Part shown: piece after piece, positions 1 to 7,658 of the stretch
Layout: each line of letters opens with the position of its first letter
Position numbering within the stretch: position 1 is the stretch's first letter
Program-made: the position numbers and the translations under genes
Source: CAZVIK01 sp964627045
GTDB lineage: Bacteria; Acidobacteriota; Terriglobia; Bryobacterales; Bryobacteraceae
Length of the DNA: 64,000 bases
Assembly: GCA_964627045.1 (NCBI GenBank)
Contig: CAZVIK010000001.1
Span: 1 to 64,000 of the forward strand
Reading direction: 5' to 3'
Notes under the pieces: generated by a model
The model's input: the letters and a program-made list of their open reading frames with translations, nothing else
What the model was told of the DNA's origin: nothing
Databases searched by the model: none

Positions 1-1
1 G

Positions 2-313
2 AAAACGGCGCCCGGAAGGGTGCGCATCCCCAAGGACCCCGACGACCGCATTGAGGGGGAAGACGTACTGCTCGTCGTGCACCTCGTGGACACCGGGTTC
101 ACGGCGCGTTACCTGCTACAGACGCTGGCCGGGAGGGGGCCCAATTCCCTGGCCATCTGCACGCTGCTAGACCGCACGGCGAGCCGAATTGTGCAGGTTC
201 CGGTGGAATTCCGTTGCTTCGAGATTCCAGACCGCTTCGTGGTGGGCTGCGGGCTGGACTACCGGCAGCTGTACCGCAACCTGGACTACATCGCCGTCAT
301 GAAGCCGGATTGA
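2..313 (+). CDS. Hypoxanthine phosphoribosyltransferase-like protein, C-terminal part (partial)
   Basis: The gene enters from the left edge, so only the last 103 codons are present, ending at TGA 311-313. The visible part matches the C-terminal half of purine phosphoribosyltransferases that make IMP/GMP from hypoxanthine/guanine and PRPP. It shows the PRPP-loop end VDTGFT, a conserved GPNSLAICTLLD strand region, and the family ending FEIPDRFVVGCGLDYRQLYRNL. One oddity is seen directly: the two acidic residues that normally precede this loop (LLVEDIVDTG in the family) read V-H here (LLVVHLVDTG), so the ribose-binding acids are missing while the catalytic Asp is kept. Family assignment is firm; whether it is an active HPRT or a divergent paralogue cannot be told from this fragment. 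Confidence 0.85.
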   Translation, partial: KTAPGRVRIPKDPDDRIEGEDVLLVVHLVDTGFTARYLLQTLAGRGPNSLAICTLLDRTASRIVQVPVEFRCFEIPDRFVVGCGLDYRQLYRNLDYIAVMKPD

Positions 314-363
314 CGGGTGTGCGCCCCGGCGGCCGTCACGCCTGCCGGCGCGACCGGCTGCGG

Positions 364-387
364 GATAATGGACTATCTCCAAGGAGG
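364..387 (+). promoter_or_regulatory. -10-like element and strong ribosome binding site before the dipeptidase gene
   Basis: GATAAT at 364-369 is followed by G-G and lies 23 bases before the ATG at 393. AAGGAGG at 381-387 is a near-perfect Shine-Dalgarno 5 bases before that ATG and fixes the start. The same ATAATGG core recurs at 7624 and 8309 before other genes. No clear -35 box is seen. Confidence 0.4.
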
Positions 388-392
388 ACGGT

Positions 393-1763
393 ATGCCGAG
401 TGCGACGGACGCGTATGTCGACCAACGCCGGGAGGCGCTGCTGGCGGAACTGATCGAGTTCCTGCGTATCCCCAGCATCAGCACCCTCGCCGAACACCAG
501 GCGGACATCGGCCGCTCGGCGGAGTTCGCCGCCAACGCCATGCGGACCGCGGGGTTGGAGAATGTCGAGATCATCGCCACCGCCCGGCACCCGCTGGTGT
601 ACGCCGACTGGCTACACGCTCCGGGCAAACCCATCGTTCTGTGCTACGGCCACTACGACGTGCAGCCCGTGGACCCAATCGACGAGTGGCATACACCGCC
701 GTTTGAGCCGGCCCTGCGCGGCGGCAATCTATACGCGCGCGGCTCTTCGGACGACAAAGGACAGCTTTACACCCATATCAAGGCGGTGCAGGCACTGTTC
801 GCGGCCGGCGGCAAACTGCCGGTGAACGTGAAGTTCCTGCTGGAAGGGGAGGAGGAAGTCGGCGGCGAATCGGTGGCCCGTTTTGTGGCGGAATCCAAGG
901 AGAAGCTGCGCGCGGACGTGGCGTTGGTGTCCGATACGGCGATGTATGCCGAGGGCATGCCCAGTCTTTGCATTGGCCTTCGCGGACTGGTGTACATGGA
1001 AGTCGAGGCCCAGGGGCCTTCGCGCGATCTGCATTCAGGCCATTACGGCGGCGCCGCGCCGAACGCCGTGTTCGCCCTCATCGAGATGCTCTCCAAGGCC
1101 AAGGACTCCGACGGGGTCATCCGGATTCCCGGAATCTACGACGACGTCGAGCCGCCTGCGCCGAGCGAGGCGGACTGCTGGGCCCGATTGCCCTTCAGCG
1201 AGAAGGAGTTCCTGGAGCGCGAGGTCGGCTCGACGGCGCTCACCGGCGAGCCCGGTTATTCGGTCCTGGAACGCGTCTGGGCGCGGCCGACATTCGAGGT
1301 CCACGGGATTCGCGGCGGCTTCACCGGCGAAGGCGCCAAGACGGTGATCCCGGCGCGCGCCACCGCGAAGGTGAGCATCCGCCTGGTCGCCAGCCAGCGG
1401 CCCGAGAAGGTAGTGGCGGCATTCCGCGACTTCGTCCGCGCCAATACACCGGCCGGGGTGCGCGCCGAGGTCCGTGTGTTGAGCGCCTCTCCGGCAGTGC
1501 TGGTGAAGCCGGATCATCCGGCCATCGCGGCGGCGGCCGAGGTTTTCTCCCGGGTCTTCGGAAAGCCGACCGCCTTCATCCGCACCGGCGGCTCCATCCC
1601 GATTGTCGGCGATTTCGCCAAGCACCTGGGCATTCCCACTGTGCTGATGGGGTTCGGGCTGCCGGACGACGGCCTCCACGGTCCCAACGAGAAGTTCTGC
1701 CTGGAGAACTTCTACAACGGCATCAAGACCGTGGCCCGTTTTTTTGAGGCCTACGGGCGGTAG
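393..1763 (+). CDS. M20 family metallo-dipeptidase
   Basis: This 456-residue protein matches the M20 zinc peptidases of the carnosinase/PepV/DapE type, which hydrolyse small peptides in the cytoplasm. The di-zinc site is visible: GHYDVQP with His87 and Asp89, the bridging Asp120 in SSDDKGQ, and the catalytic/metal acids around Glu153-Glu154 in LEGEEEVGGES. A later DLHSGHYGG segment (about residue 210) and the terminal DGLHGPNE (near 425) are typical of the carnosine-dipeptidase branch, where the lid domain sits between them. There is no signal peptide. ATG 393 follows a strong AAGGAGG. Substrate is not predictable from sequence. The next gene starts within or just after its 3' end. Confidence 0.9.
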   Translation: MPSATDAYVDQRREALLAELIEFLRIPSISTLAEHQADIGRSAEFAANAMRTAGLENVEIIATARHPLVYADWLHAPGKPIVLCYGHYDVQPVDPIDEWHTPPFEPALRGGNLYARGSSDDKGQLYTHIKAVQALFAAGGKLPVNVKFLLEGEEEVGGESVARFVAESKEKLRADVALVSDTAMYAEGMPSLCIGLRGLVYMEVEAQGPSRDLHSGHYGGAAPNAVFALIEMLSKAKDSDGVIRIPGIYDDVEPPAPSEADCWARLPFSEKEFLEREVGSTALTGEPGYSVLERVWARPTFEVHGIRGGFTGEGAKTVIPARATAKVSIRLVASQRPEKVVAAFRDFVRANTPAGVRAEVRVLSASPAVLVKPDHPAIAAAAEVFSRVFGKPTAFIRTGGSIPIVGDFAKHLGIPTVLMGFGLPDDGLHGPNEKFCLENFYNGIKTVARFFEAYGR

Positions 1764-1773
1764 GGACGGGCCT

Positions 1774-3405
1774 TTGTCTCAACACGACAAGATCGTCCGG
1801 TCGGCCGGCATCGTTTCCATCTCGGTGCTGGCCAGCCGGATCAGCGGGCTGGTGCGCGAGGTCCTCATGGCGCGGCTGTTCGGCGCGGGAATGGCCTACG
1901 ACGCCTTCCTGCTCGGCTTCCGCATTCCCAATCTAACGCGAGACCTGTTCGCCGAAGGGGCCTTGTCTTCCGCGTTCATCCCGACGTTCACACACTACCT
2001 GACGACCAAGAGCAAGCAGGAGGCCGCGGCGCTTGCCAATTTGGTGGCGACCGCCGTGATCCTCGTCGTCGGACTGTTCTGCGCCCTGGGAATGGTCTTC
2101 TCACCCGAACTGGTGCGACTGCTGGCCCCTGGCTTCGTGCAGGTGCCGGGCAAGTTCGAACTGGCCGTCGCGATGACGCGGATCATGTTCCCGTTCCTGC
2201 TGGTGGTGGCGCTGGCCGCCCAGGCCATGGGGATTCTGAACGCCTGCAACCAGTTCGCTGTGCCGGCGATGTCGTCCACATTCTTCAACATCGGTTCGGT
2301 AGTCTTCGGGCTGCTCTTGGGGTTCTGGGCCGGGCCGTGGGTGGGTCTTGAGCCCATCACGGGTATGGCTTACGGCATCGTGCTCGGTGGCATGCTTCAG
2401 TTGGTCTGGCAACTGCCGAGTTTGCGGCGGCTCGGATTCCGGTTCCGGCCGCAATGGCACTGGTCGCATCCCGGTTTGCAGCAGATCGTGCGGCTGATGG
2501 GTCCGGCGATTCTGGGGAACGCGGCGGTGCAGATCAACGTGATGGTGAGCACGAACTTCGCCTCCACCATCAGCGACCCGGTGAGGGGGGCGGACGGGCC
2601 GGTGAGCTGGCTCGCCTATGCCTTCCGGTTCATGCAACTCCCGCTGGGCTTGTTCGGCGTCGCGATCGCTTCGGCCACGCTTCCCGCAATCTCAAGGAGT
2701 TCTTCGCTCGGAGACATCGACGGATTCCGCCGCACTCTATCGCGGTCGCTGGGCATGGTGTTCCTGCTGACGATTCCTTCCTCGGTCGGCCTGATCGTGC
2801 TTGGCCGCAGCATGATCGGGGTGATCTATGAAGGCGGCGAATTCGGTTCCTACGACACGCAGCAGACGGCGCTGGCGCTATCCTGCTACGCCATCGGCCT
2901 GGGCGGATATTCAGCGCTGAAAGTGCTCACGCCGGCATTATACGCGTTGCACGACGCCCGCACGCCGATGTTGATCAGCCTCGGCTCGATCGTCATCAAC
3001 TTTGGCGTGGCCGAAGCCATGGTTCGCAGCCGGACGCTCGGCCACGCGGGTCTGGCGATTGCCACCAGCGCCGTGGCGACGTTCGCGTTTGTCGCCCTAT
3101 TCTGGATTCTCCGGAACCGCATCGGAGGAATTCACGGCAGGGCGCTGCTGGCGAGCGTGCTGGAAATCGCCTTCGCCTCGGCCGTCATGGGGCTGGCGGT
3201 GCTGCTCTCCAGCCGGGCGGTTGAGTTCTACTTCGGGGCTTCCCGCTGGGCGCGGCTGGCCGACCTGGCGGTGTCGATTCCGGTCGGCGTGGCCGCCTTC
3301 TACACCGTTTGCCGGCTGACACGTGTGGCCGAACTGGAGATGGCCGTTGGGGCGATGCTGGGGCCGCTGTCAGGATGGCTCTCGCGCTGGCGTGCTAAAA
3401 TTTGA
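1774..3405 (+). CDS. murJ: Lipid II flippase MurJ
   Basis: This is an integral membrane protein of about 543 residues with roughly 14 hydrophobic segments, of the MurJ/MviN branch of the MOP superfamily. It flips lipid II to the outer face of the inner membrane for peptidoglycan synthesis. The diagnostic N-terminus is present: SVLASRISGLVREVLMARLFG, followed by DAFLLGFRIPNLTRDLFAEGALSSAFIP, the arginine-rich cavity signature. I place the start at TTG 1774, which gives SQHDKIVRSAG as N-terminus; an in-frame TTG at 1744 would overlap the dipeptidase by 20 bases. A clear ribosome binding site is lacking for either. Six bases separate it from the next gene, so the two are probably co-transcribed. 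Confidence 0.92.
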   Translation: MSQHDKIVRSAGIVSISVLASRISGLVREVLMARLFGAGMAYDAFLLGFRIPNLTRDLFAEGALSSAFIPTFTHYLTTKSKQEAAALANLVATAVILVVGLFCALGMVFSPELVRLLAPGFVQVPGKFELAVAMTRIMFPFLLVVALAAQAMGILNACNQFAVPAMSSTFFNIGSVVFGLLLGFWAGPWVGLEPITGMAYGIVLGGMLQLVWQLPSLRRLGFRFRPQWHWSHPGLQQIVRLMGPAILGNAAVQINVMVSTNFASTISDPVRGADGPVSWLAYAFRFMQLPLGLFGVAIASATLPAISRSSSLGDIDGFRRTLSRSLGMVFLLTIPSSVGLIVLGRSMIGVIYEGGEFGSYDTQQTALALSCYAIGLGGYSALKVLTPALYALHDARTPMLISLGSIVINFGVAEAMVRSRTLGHAGLAIATSAVATFAFVALFWILRNRIGGIHGRALLASVLEIAFASAVMGLAVLLSSRAVEFYFGASRWARLADLAVSIPVGVAAFYTVCRLTRVAELEMAVGAMLGPLSGWLSRWRAKI

Positions 3406-3411
3406 GAACGC

Positions 3412-4161
3412 ATGGCGCCGGAGCTGAAACGGATCGTCCGGCTGCAAGATCTTGACAGTCAAATCAGGGAATTGCAGCGCGAGATCGCTACTTTACCGAA
3501 GCATATCTCCGAGATCGAACGCACCCTCGAAGGTCACCTTCGCAAACTGGAGGCCGACAAGGCCGCCCTCGCCGCCAACCAGAGGGAACGAAAGAACATC
3601 GACGGCGAGATTCAATCCCAGGAACAGAAGGCCTCCCGCCTGAAGGACCAGATGATGGAGGCCAAGACGAACGATCAATACCGGGCCTTCCAGAAGGAGA
3701 TTGAGTTCTGCCAGAAGGAGATTCGCCGTTGCGAGGATCGAATCCTGGCTCTGATGGAGGAGTCCGAGCCGCTCGACCAGAACGTTAAGGGGGCGCAGGT
3801 CGCGCTGGAAGAAGAACGGCGGAGGGTGGAGGCGGAAAAGGAGCAGGCCCGCGCCCGCACCGCCGCCGATGAGAGCGCGTTGGCCGATCTGAACGCCGAA
3901 CGGGGCGCGCTGGTCGGGGAGATCCCGGCCTCCATCTACACCTCCTACGAGCGCATCCGGGCCAAGCGGGGCGGATTGGCAGTGGCCGACGCCACCGAGG
4001 GGCGATGCTCGGCGTGCCACTTGTCGCTGCGCCCGCAGTTTTTTCAGGAACTTCGCTCCGGGCAGGGTGTGATGTTCTGCGAGAGTTGCGGAAGGATCCT
4101 GTTCTATAACCCGCCGGTCAGCTTCGAGGACCTTGCCGCCGCCAGTCCGCAAGCGGACTGA
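3412..4161 (+). CDS. Coiled-coil protein with C4 zinc ribbon (CT398/CdsZ-like)
   Basis: This 249-residue protein has a long antiparallel coiled coil (about residues 10-165, rich in Glu, Lys, Arg and Gln) and a C-terminal zinc ribbon with Cys199, Cys202, Cys223 and Cys226 (CSAC and CESC). This is the architecture of the CT398/CdsZ-type zinc-ribbon family, widespread in bacteria and mostly of unknown function; a chlamydial member binds type III secretion parts, and others are suspected nucleic-acid or membrane-trafficking adaptors. No secretion system is nearby, so no specific role is proposed. It lies 6 bases downstream of murJ. Its TGA (4159-4161) abuts the stop of the opposite-strand kinase with no gap. 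Confidence 0.85.
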   Translation: MAPELKRIVRLQDLDSQIRELQREIATLPKHISEIERTLEGHLRKLEADKAALAANQRERKNIDGEIQSQEQKASRLKDQMMEAKTNDQYRAFQKEIEFCQKEIRRCEDRILALMEESEPLDQNVKGAQVALEEERRRVEAEKEQARARTAADESALADLNAERGALVGEIPASIYTSYERIRAKRGGLAVADATEGRCSACHLSLRPQFFQELRSGQGVMFCESCGRILFYNPPVSFEDLAAASPQAD

Positions 4162-5109
4162 TCAAACCCCGTTCTTTCGGAGAGACCTCGCCGGCGGACG
4201 TAGCGCCGCCCGCGAGCGGAAGGCAGCAACCTCGTCGAGCCCGCGAATCCCGCCGCGCGCGCCGTAGGCAGTGCAATTGAGCGCCGCCATGGCGTTGGCG
4301 AACTCCAGCGCATCCCGTAGCGGCCACCCTTGGAGGACAGCGTAACAGAACGCGCCGTGAAACACGTCGCCTGCGCCCGTGGTATCCAAGCACTCGACGA
4401 CGTACCCCCGGGCGTGGACGAACCGGCCGTCGCAAAGGGCCAGCGCCCCCTCGCCGCCCATGGTCATCCCCGCCACTTTCATTCCAAACTCGCGATGGAT
4501 CGCCTCCAATGCGTCGAATGGGTCGGGGAGGCCGGTCCAGGCCGCCGGAAACTCCGAACTGGCCATTAAGAAGTCCGTGTTGGCGAGGACCGTGTCCAAG
4601 CCCGGATAGACCGTATCCACATCCATGGTTACGGGAATCCCGTGCCGCCGCGCCAGGGAAGAGGCGAAGGCTGCCGCTTCCGTATCGTGCGCGTCCAGGT
4701 GCAGGAGGCTTGCCGATGCGATCAGCGCCGGGGGTACCTCGGAGGGGTCGATGCGCAACGCGTCCGGCCTCCGCGCGAAAACGGTCCGCTCGCCGCTGGA
4801 CTGATCGATCACGATGCAAGCCGACTGGTTCGGGCAGTCGCGGCGGTGCAGGAGGTGATCGACGTTGATGCCGCTGCGCCGCAGGCTTTCGATCTGGATT
4901 CGACCGCCTTCGTCGTCGCCGACGGCGCCCAGGTAGGCCGCGCGCAAGCCGAGGGCCGCGCATGCCGCCAGCGCCGTGGCCGTCTCGCCGCCGGTGGACA
5001 CCAGTTCTTCCCGATAGCGGACCTTTCCCCCACAAGCCGGATAGTGCGGGACGAGGATCAGCCGGTCGGTGGCGTTCAGTCCAACTCCGACCACGTCGAA
5101 TCTGGGCAC
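4162..5109 (-). CDS. PfkB/ribokinase family carbohydrate kinase
   Basis: This 315-residue cytoplasmic kinase is of the ribokinase fold. It has the N-terminal GVGLNATDR segment, the GGETATALAACAALGL sugar-binding glycine motif (residues 40-56) and the C-terminal DTTGAGDVFHGAF signature, where Asp248 is the catalytic base and the GAGD loop forms the anion hole. Two Cys-containing loops and a KVRYREEL lid segment are visible but do not identify the substrate; ribose, fructose, nucleoside or 2-keto-sugar kinases all share these motifs. ATG 5109 begins MPRFDVVG. It converges with the zinc-ribbon gene and has no obvious operon partner. Confidence 0.9.
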   Translation of the reverse strand: MPRFDVVGVGLNATDRLILVPHYPACGGKVRYREELVSTGGETATALAACAALGLRAAYLGAVGDDEGGRIQIESLRRSGINVDHLLHRRDCPNQSACIVIDQSSGERTVFARRPDALRIDPSEVPPALIASASLLHLDAHDTEAAAFASSLARRHGIPVTMDVDTVYPGLDTVLANTDFLMASSEFPAAWTGLPDPFDALEAIHREFGMKVAGMTMGGEGALALCDGRFVHARGYVVECLDTTGAGDVFHGAFCYAVLQGWPLRDALEFANAMAALNCTAYGARGGIRGLDEVAAFRSRAALRPPARSLRKNGV

Positions 5110-5166
5110 AGGAGGCCATTATACCCGTGCGCGCGCCGGGCCAGCGGAACCCGGGCGGCGCCGGAA

Positions 5167-5213
5167 GTTAACTTTGGTTAGCATGGTATTATTACCACGG
5201 TTAGTAACGGTTA
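5167..5213. repeat. AT-rich palindromic patch with GGTTA repeats
   Basis: Within the 212-base gap between the kinase and the lamin-tail protein there is an AT-rich island in otherwise GC-rich DNA. It has GTTAAC at 5167-5172, GGTTA at 5176, 5199 and 5209, and a perfect hairpin TGGTA-TTAT-TACCA at 5184-5197. It could hold an operator or upstream promoter element for either flanking gene. Function is unknown. Confidence 0.35.
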
Positions 5214-5256
5214 TAGGCGGTCTGGCCAGCTATTTTCCGGGAACACCCTCCAAGCG

Positions 5257-5285
5257 TTGACACCGCTCCTTGTTTATGACAGTAT
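5257..5285 (+). promoter_or_regulatory. Candidate sigma-70 promoter of the lamin-tail protein gene
   Basis: A perfect -35 TTGACA at 5257-5262 is followed after 17 bases by CAGTAT at 5280-5285, a weak -10 matching 3 of 6 consensus bases. The start codon is at 5322, leaving a leader of about 30 bases. Confidence 0.4.
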
Positions 5286-5321
5286 CCCATCAAAGATGTT
5301 TAATTATCCAGGTAGGTCAGT

Positions 5322-6197
5322 ATGACTCGTGTCAAGACGGTGCCAATTCTCGCGGCGGCCAAAGTGGCGGGTATCTTGTATTTCACGTTGGGCGCCGTGG
5401 CTGCATGCCTTGGAATGATCGGCGTGGTTGTCTTTTCCACCGACTCGCCGGTGGTGACCCTCGTCGCGTTGCTGGCGCTCCCCTTCGTGGCGGGGATCGT
5501 GGGTTTGCTCGGAACCGCGGTCGCATGCTGGATGTACAACCAGATCGCAGGGTGGGGCGTGTCGGCGATGGTCGAACTTGAGGAAGCGCCCGCGGCGGGC
5601 GAGGCCGTTCGAGAAGAGTACGAGATGGCCGGGCCCGAGCCTGAGCGTCCCGAAGTGCTCTCACCCGGCCTGGCGGCGGTGCCGCGCACCGACCTGCGCC
5701 CCGTGGGGGTGTACCGGATCAAGTTGAGCCGGGCGGCGCGGGAGCGGACCAAGTCCGGTTCATTTTCGGCCGACGAGTTGGGCGCCGAATGGGCCGATAT
5801 CCGGAACCACGGCGCGCGTTCCACGCGAACCGCCGGCATTAGTCTGTACCATCTGGAGCGCCCCGACGCCGGGGGAAAGCCGGAGTTTCGCTGGGTTGCC
5901 AACCTCCCGGATTGCACGCTGCAACCCGGGGAGGTCCTGCGCATCCACGCCGGCCAACCTCGACCTTTGTCGCTCTTGAAGCCTGAGGACCGCGCGGGAG
6001 CCCACTGGCATTCCTTCACGGGCCACGACGAACTGATTTGGAACGACGCGGACGGCGACTCGGCCACCCTATACGAAGCGGCTGAAAAAGAAACGCTTGA
6101 CTCGGCTTCCTTCCCGGCGAATCCTCCGCGCGGAGCTGCGCTCGAGCGCGACGGCGACCGCCTAGCGCTGGTCAAGACGGTCGCGGCGGCCCGCTAA
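5322..6197 (+). CDS. Two-helix membrane protein with C-terminal lamin-tail-like domain
   Basis: The 291-residue protein has two hydrophobic helices (about 13-38 and 44-71), an acidic/proline linker (85-120), and a C-terminal domain (about 128-266). That domain follows the lamin-tail plan: GAEWADIRNHG, a strand ISLYHLE, a turn LQPGEVLRIHAG, then ELIWNDADGDSATLYEA. Lamin-tail domains are Ig-like folds, usually found in secreted bacterial nucleases and surface proteins. The N-terminal helices resemble a family of short two-helix proteins found in Acidobacteriota and myxobacteria-like lineages. By the usual positive-inside reading the domain would face the cytoplasm or periplasm depending on topology, which I cannot settle. 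Function is unknown. The start is supported by AGGTAGG upstream of ATG 5322. Confidence 0.7.
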   Translation: MTRVKTVPILAAAKVAGILYFTLGAVAACLGMIGVVVFSTDSPVVTLVALLALPFVAGIVGLLGTAVACWMYNQIAGWGVSAMVELEEAPAAGEAVREEYEMAGPEPERPEVLSPGLAAVPRTDLRPVGVYRIKLSRAARERTKSGSFSADELGAEWADIRNHGARSTRTAGISLYHLERPDAGGKPEFRWVANLPDCTLQPGEVLRIHAGQPRPLSLLKPEDRAGAHWHSFTGHDELIWNDADGDSATLYEAAEKETLDSASFPANPPRGAALERDGDRLALVKTVAAAR

Positions 6198-6246
6198 CGC
6201 GAGCGGCGGCTCTCCAGAGGCGTGGAGACATCTTGTGAACCAAGAC

Positions 6247-6270
6247 AACGGCCGGGGTCACCCGGCCGTT
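6247..6270. terminator. Bidirectional hairpin between convergent genes
   Basis: A perfect 10-base stem (AACGGCCGGG / CCCGGCCGTT) with a GTCA loop sits midway between the convergent stops at 6197 and 6322. There is no T-run on either side, so termination would rely on the hairpin alone. Confidence 0.65.
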
Positions 6271-6321
6271 ATCGTAGTCGTTCCACCTAACCTAGAACTC
6301 GCATGGCCCAAGCGGCCATTC

Positions 6322-7497
6322 CTACGCGTGGTGGTGCTCCCAATCGACCGGGCGCGTCCAGCCCAAGTTGACGGGCAACTCCTGCATCGGCCCCATCCAC
6401 TGGAGTTCGCGCTCGATGTCGCCGTGCATGCGATACTTGCGCACTTCCGCCGCGACAGTGGTGTTGCCCCGGATGTCGATCTTCGACAGGTCCGCCTGGC
6501 CGATCCCGACCTCGCCGGAGTACTTCAACCACCCAAGCCAACTTGCGTCCACGCCCATCAGTTCGGCACCCACGCGGTCGATGGCCACGTAGTCCGTTGA
6601 CGCCAGGCTCACGCGGTGCGGCACCGGGGTGCCGCTGGACGGTCCGTTACCCTCCATCCCCTCGAAGCCGTCGATCACTGTGGCGCCCCAATTCTTGGAC
6701 AGGAACTGCGCAGTGAGGAAGAAATTGTAGTTGCTCTGGCGGATGCCCGCGTGATACCGTCGCTTGTCATTCCAACGCGTGGTCTCTTTCGGCGCATTGT
6801 GCAAAGGCGCGCCGACCACCATGTTCTTGATCGACAACGTAACGACAGCCACGTTGTGGGTCTTCAGCATGGCCGTTCCCAACACGAACGCGTCGGGGTC
6901 CATCAGGCGCGCGGCCAGCCGGACGGGTACCACGTGCAGGTTGAAATCCAGCAGCGGCTGCAACACGTACTTGGCCTCCGTGTTGAAATCCAGGAGGCTG
7001 ACTTTCTGCTTCCGGTACTCGGCGACCACCGCCGGGTACTTGAAGTTCTCGAATCCCGTCATGGTGTCGCCCGCCGAGGATTCGGCGATCATGATCGGGC
7101 CCTTGAAGCGCGGCGCCAGGTAGTCGAGGATGCCTCGCAGGGCGTCCGCATGCGTGGCGCCAAGCTGGTTCGTGGTGGTGACGTTGTTCGGCTTGATGAT
7201 GACGTACTTCTTCTTCTTCAGCTTCGGCTTGATCTGGTCGTCGATTGCCAGCAAGGACTCGTAGACGTTCTTGCGGCGGTCCTCCCCCTTGACGAGCGAC
7301 ACCGTGGACCGCGTGGCCAGACCGGGGAACGGATCCGGGTGGCCGGTCATCATCTGGTTTCCGCCGCGCTTCGGCGCGGCCGGCTTCGGTGCTTCAGCGG
7401 GAGGCTGTTGGGCTGAGGCGATCCGGGCCCCAAGCCGTGCGCTGGCCGCCAGGCCTGCCAGATGGAAAATGGTTCTCCGCGAAACGTACCCGGACAT
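6322..7497 (-). CDS. Exported DUF362 domain protein
   Basis: This 391-residue protein begins with a twin-arginine type leader (YVSRRTIFHLAGLAASARLG, cleavage probably after ASA near residue 30). The body has the DUF362 pattern: KKYVIIKPNNVT, a conserved THADALRGILDYL, AESSAGDT, AMLKTHNVAVVTLSIKNMV, and VIDGFEGMEGNGP. DUF362 proteins are of uncertain function; many are fused to ferredoxin modules, but this one has no Cys-rich cluster. Tat export suggests a folded, perhaps cofactor-bearing, periplasmic protein. ATG 7497 is preceded by AGGAG in the right place; a longer frame to 7611 lacks support. It is convergent with the lamin-tail gene and divergent from the methyltransferase gene. Confidence 0.85.
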   Translation of the reverse strand: MSGYVSRRTIFHLAGLAASARLGARIASAQQPPAEAPKPAAPKRGGNQMMTGHPDPFPGLATRSTVSLVKGEDRRKNVYESLLAIDDQIKPKLKKKKYVIIKPNNVTTTNQLGATHADALRGILDYLAPRFKGPIMIAESSAGDTMTGFENFKYPAVVAEYRKQKVSLLDFNTEAKYVLQPLLDFNLHVVPVRLAARLMDPDAFVLGTAMLKTHNVAVVTLSIKNMVVGAPLHNAPKETTRWNDKRRYHAGIRQSNYNFFLTAQFLSKNWGATVIDGFEGMEGNGPSSGTPVPHRVSLASTDYVAIDRVGAELMGVDASWLGWLKYSGEVGIGQADLSKIDIRGNTTVAAEVRKYRMHGDIERELQWMGPMQELPVNLGWTRPVDWEHHHA

Positions 7498-7542
7498 TAG
7501 TTCTCCTCTCGTACTTTTAGGAAAAATCCCTCTCCTACGAAG

Positions 7543-7572
7543 AGTATGCGGGCGAAAACGAAGCGTTGTCAA
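7543..7572 (-). promoter_or_regulatory. Candidate sigma-70 promoter for the DUF362 gene
   Basis: Reading the minus strand, TTGACA (7572-7567) is followed after 18 bases by CATACT (7548-7543), matching 4 of 6 -10 bases. Transcription would start near 7536, about 40 bases before the ATG at 7497. Confidence 0.5.
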
Positions 7573-7623
7573 CCGCGCGATGTAAACACAGCCGAGCCAC
7601 CTACACGGCACCGGGCCGTTGGG

Positions 7624-7654
7624 TATAATGGCCTACAATTCGTTCGACGGAGGA
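7624..7654 (+). promoter_or_regulatory. -10 element TATAAT and ribosome binding site before the methyltransferase gene
   Basis: A consensus TATAAT is at 7624-7629 and GGAGGAA starts near 7649, just before the GTG start at 7659. No convincing -35 is seen at the right distance. Confidence 0.5.
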
Positions 7655-7658
7655 ACAT

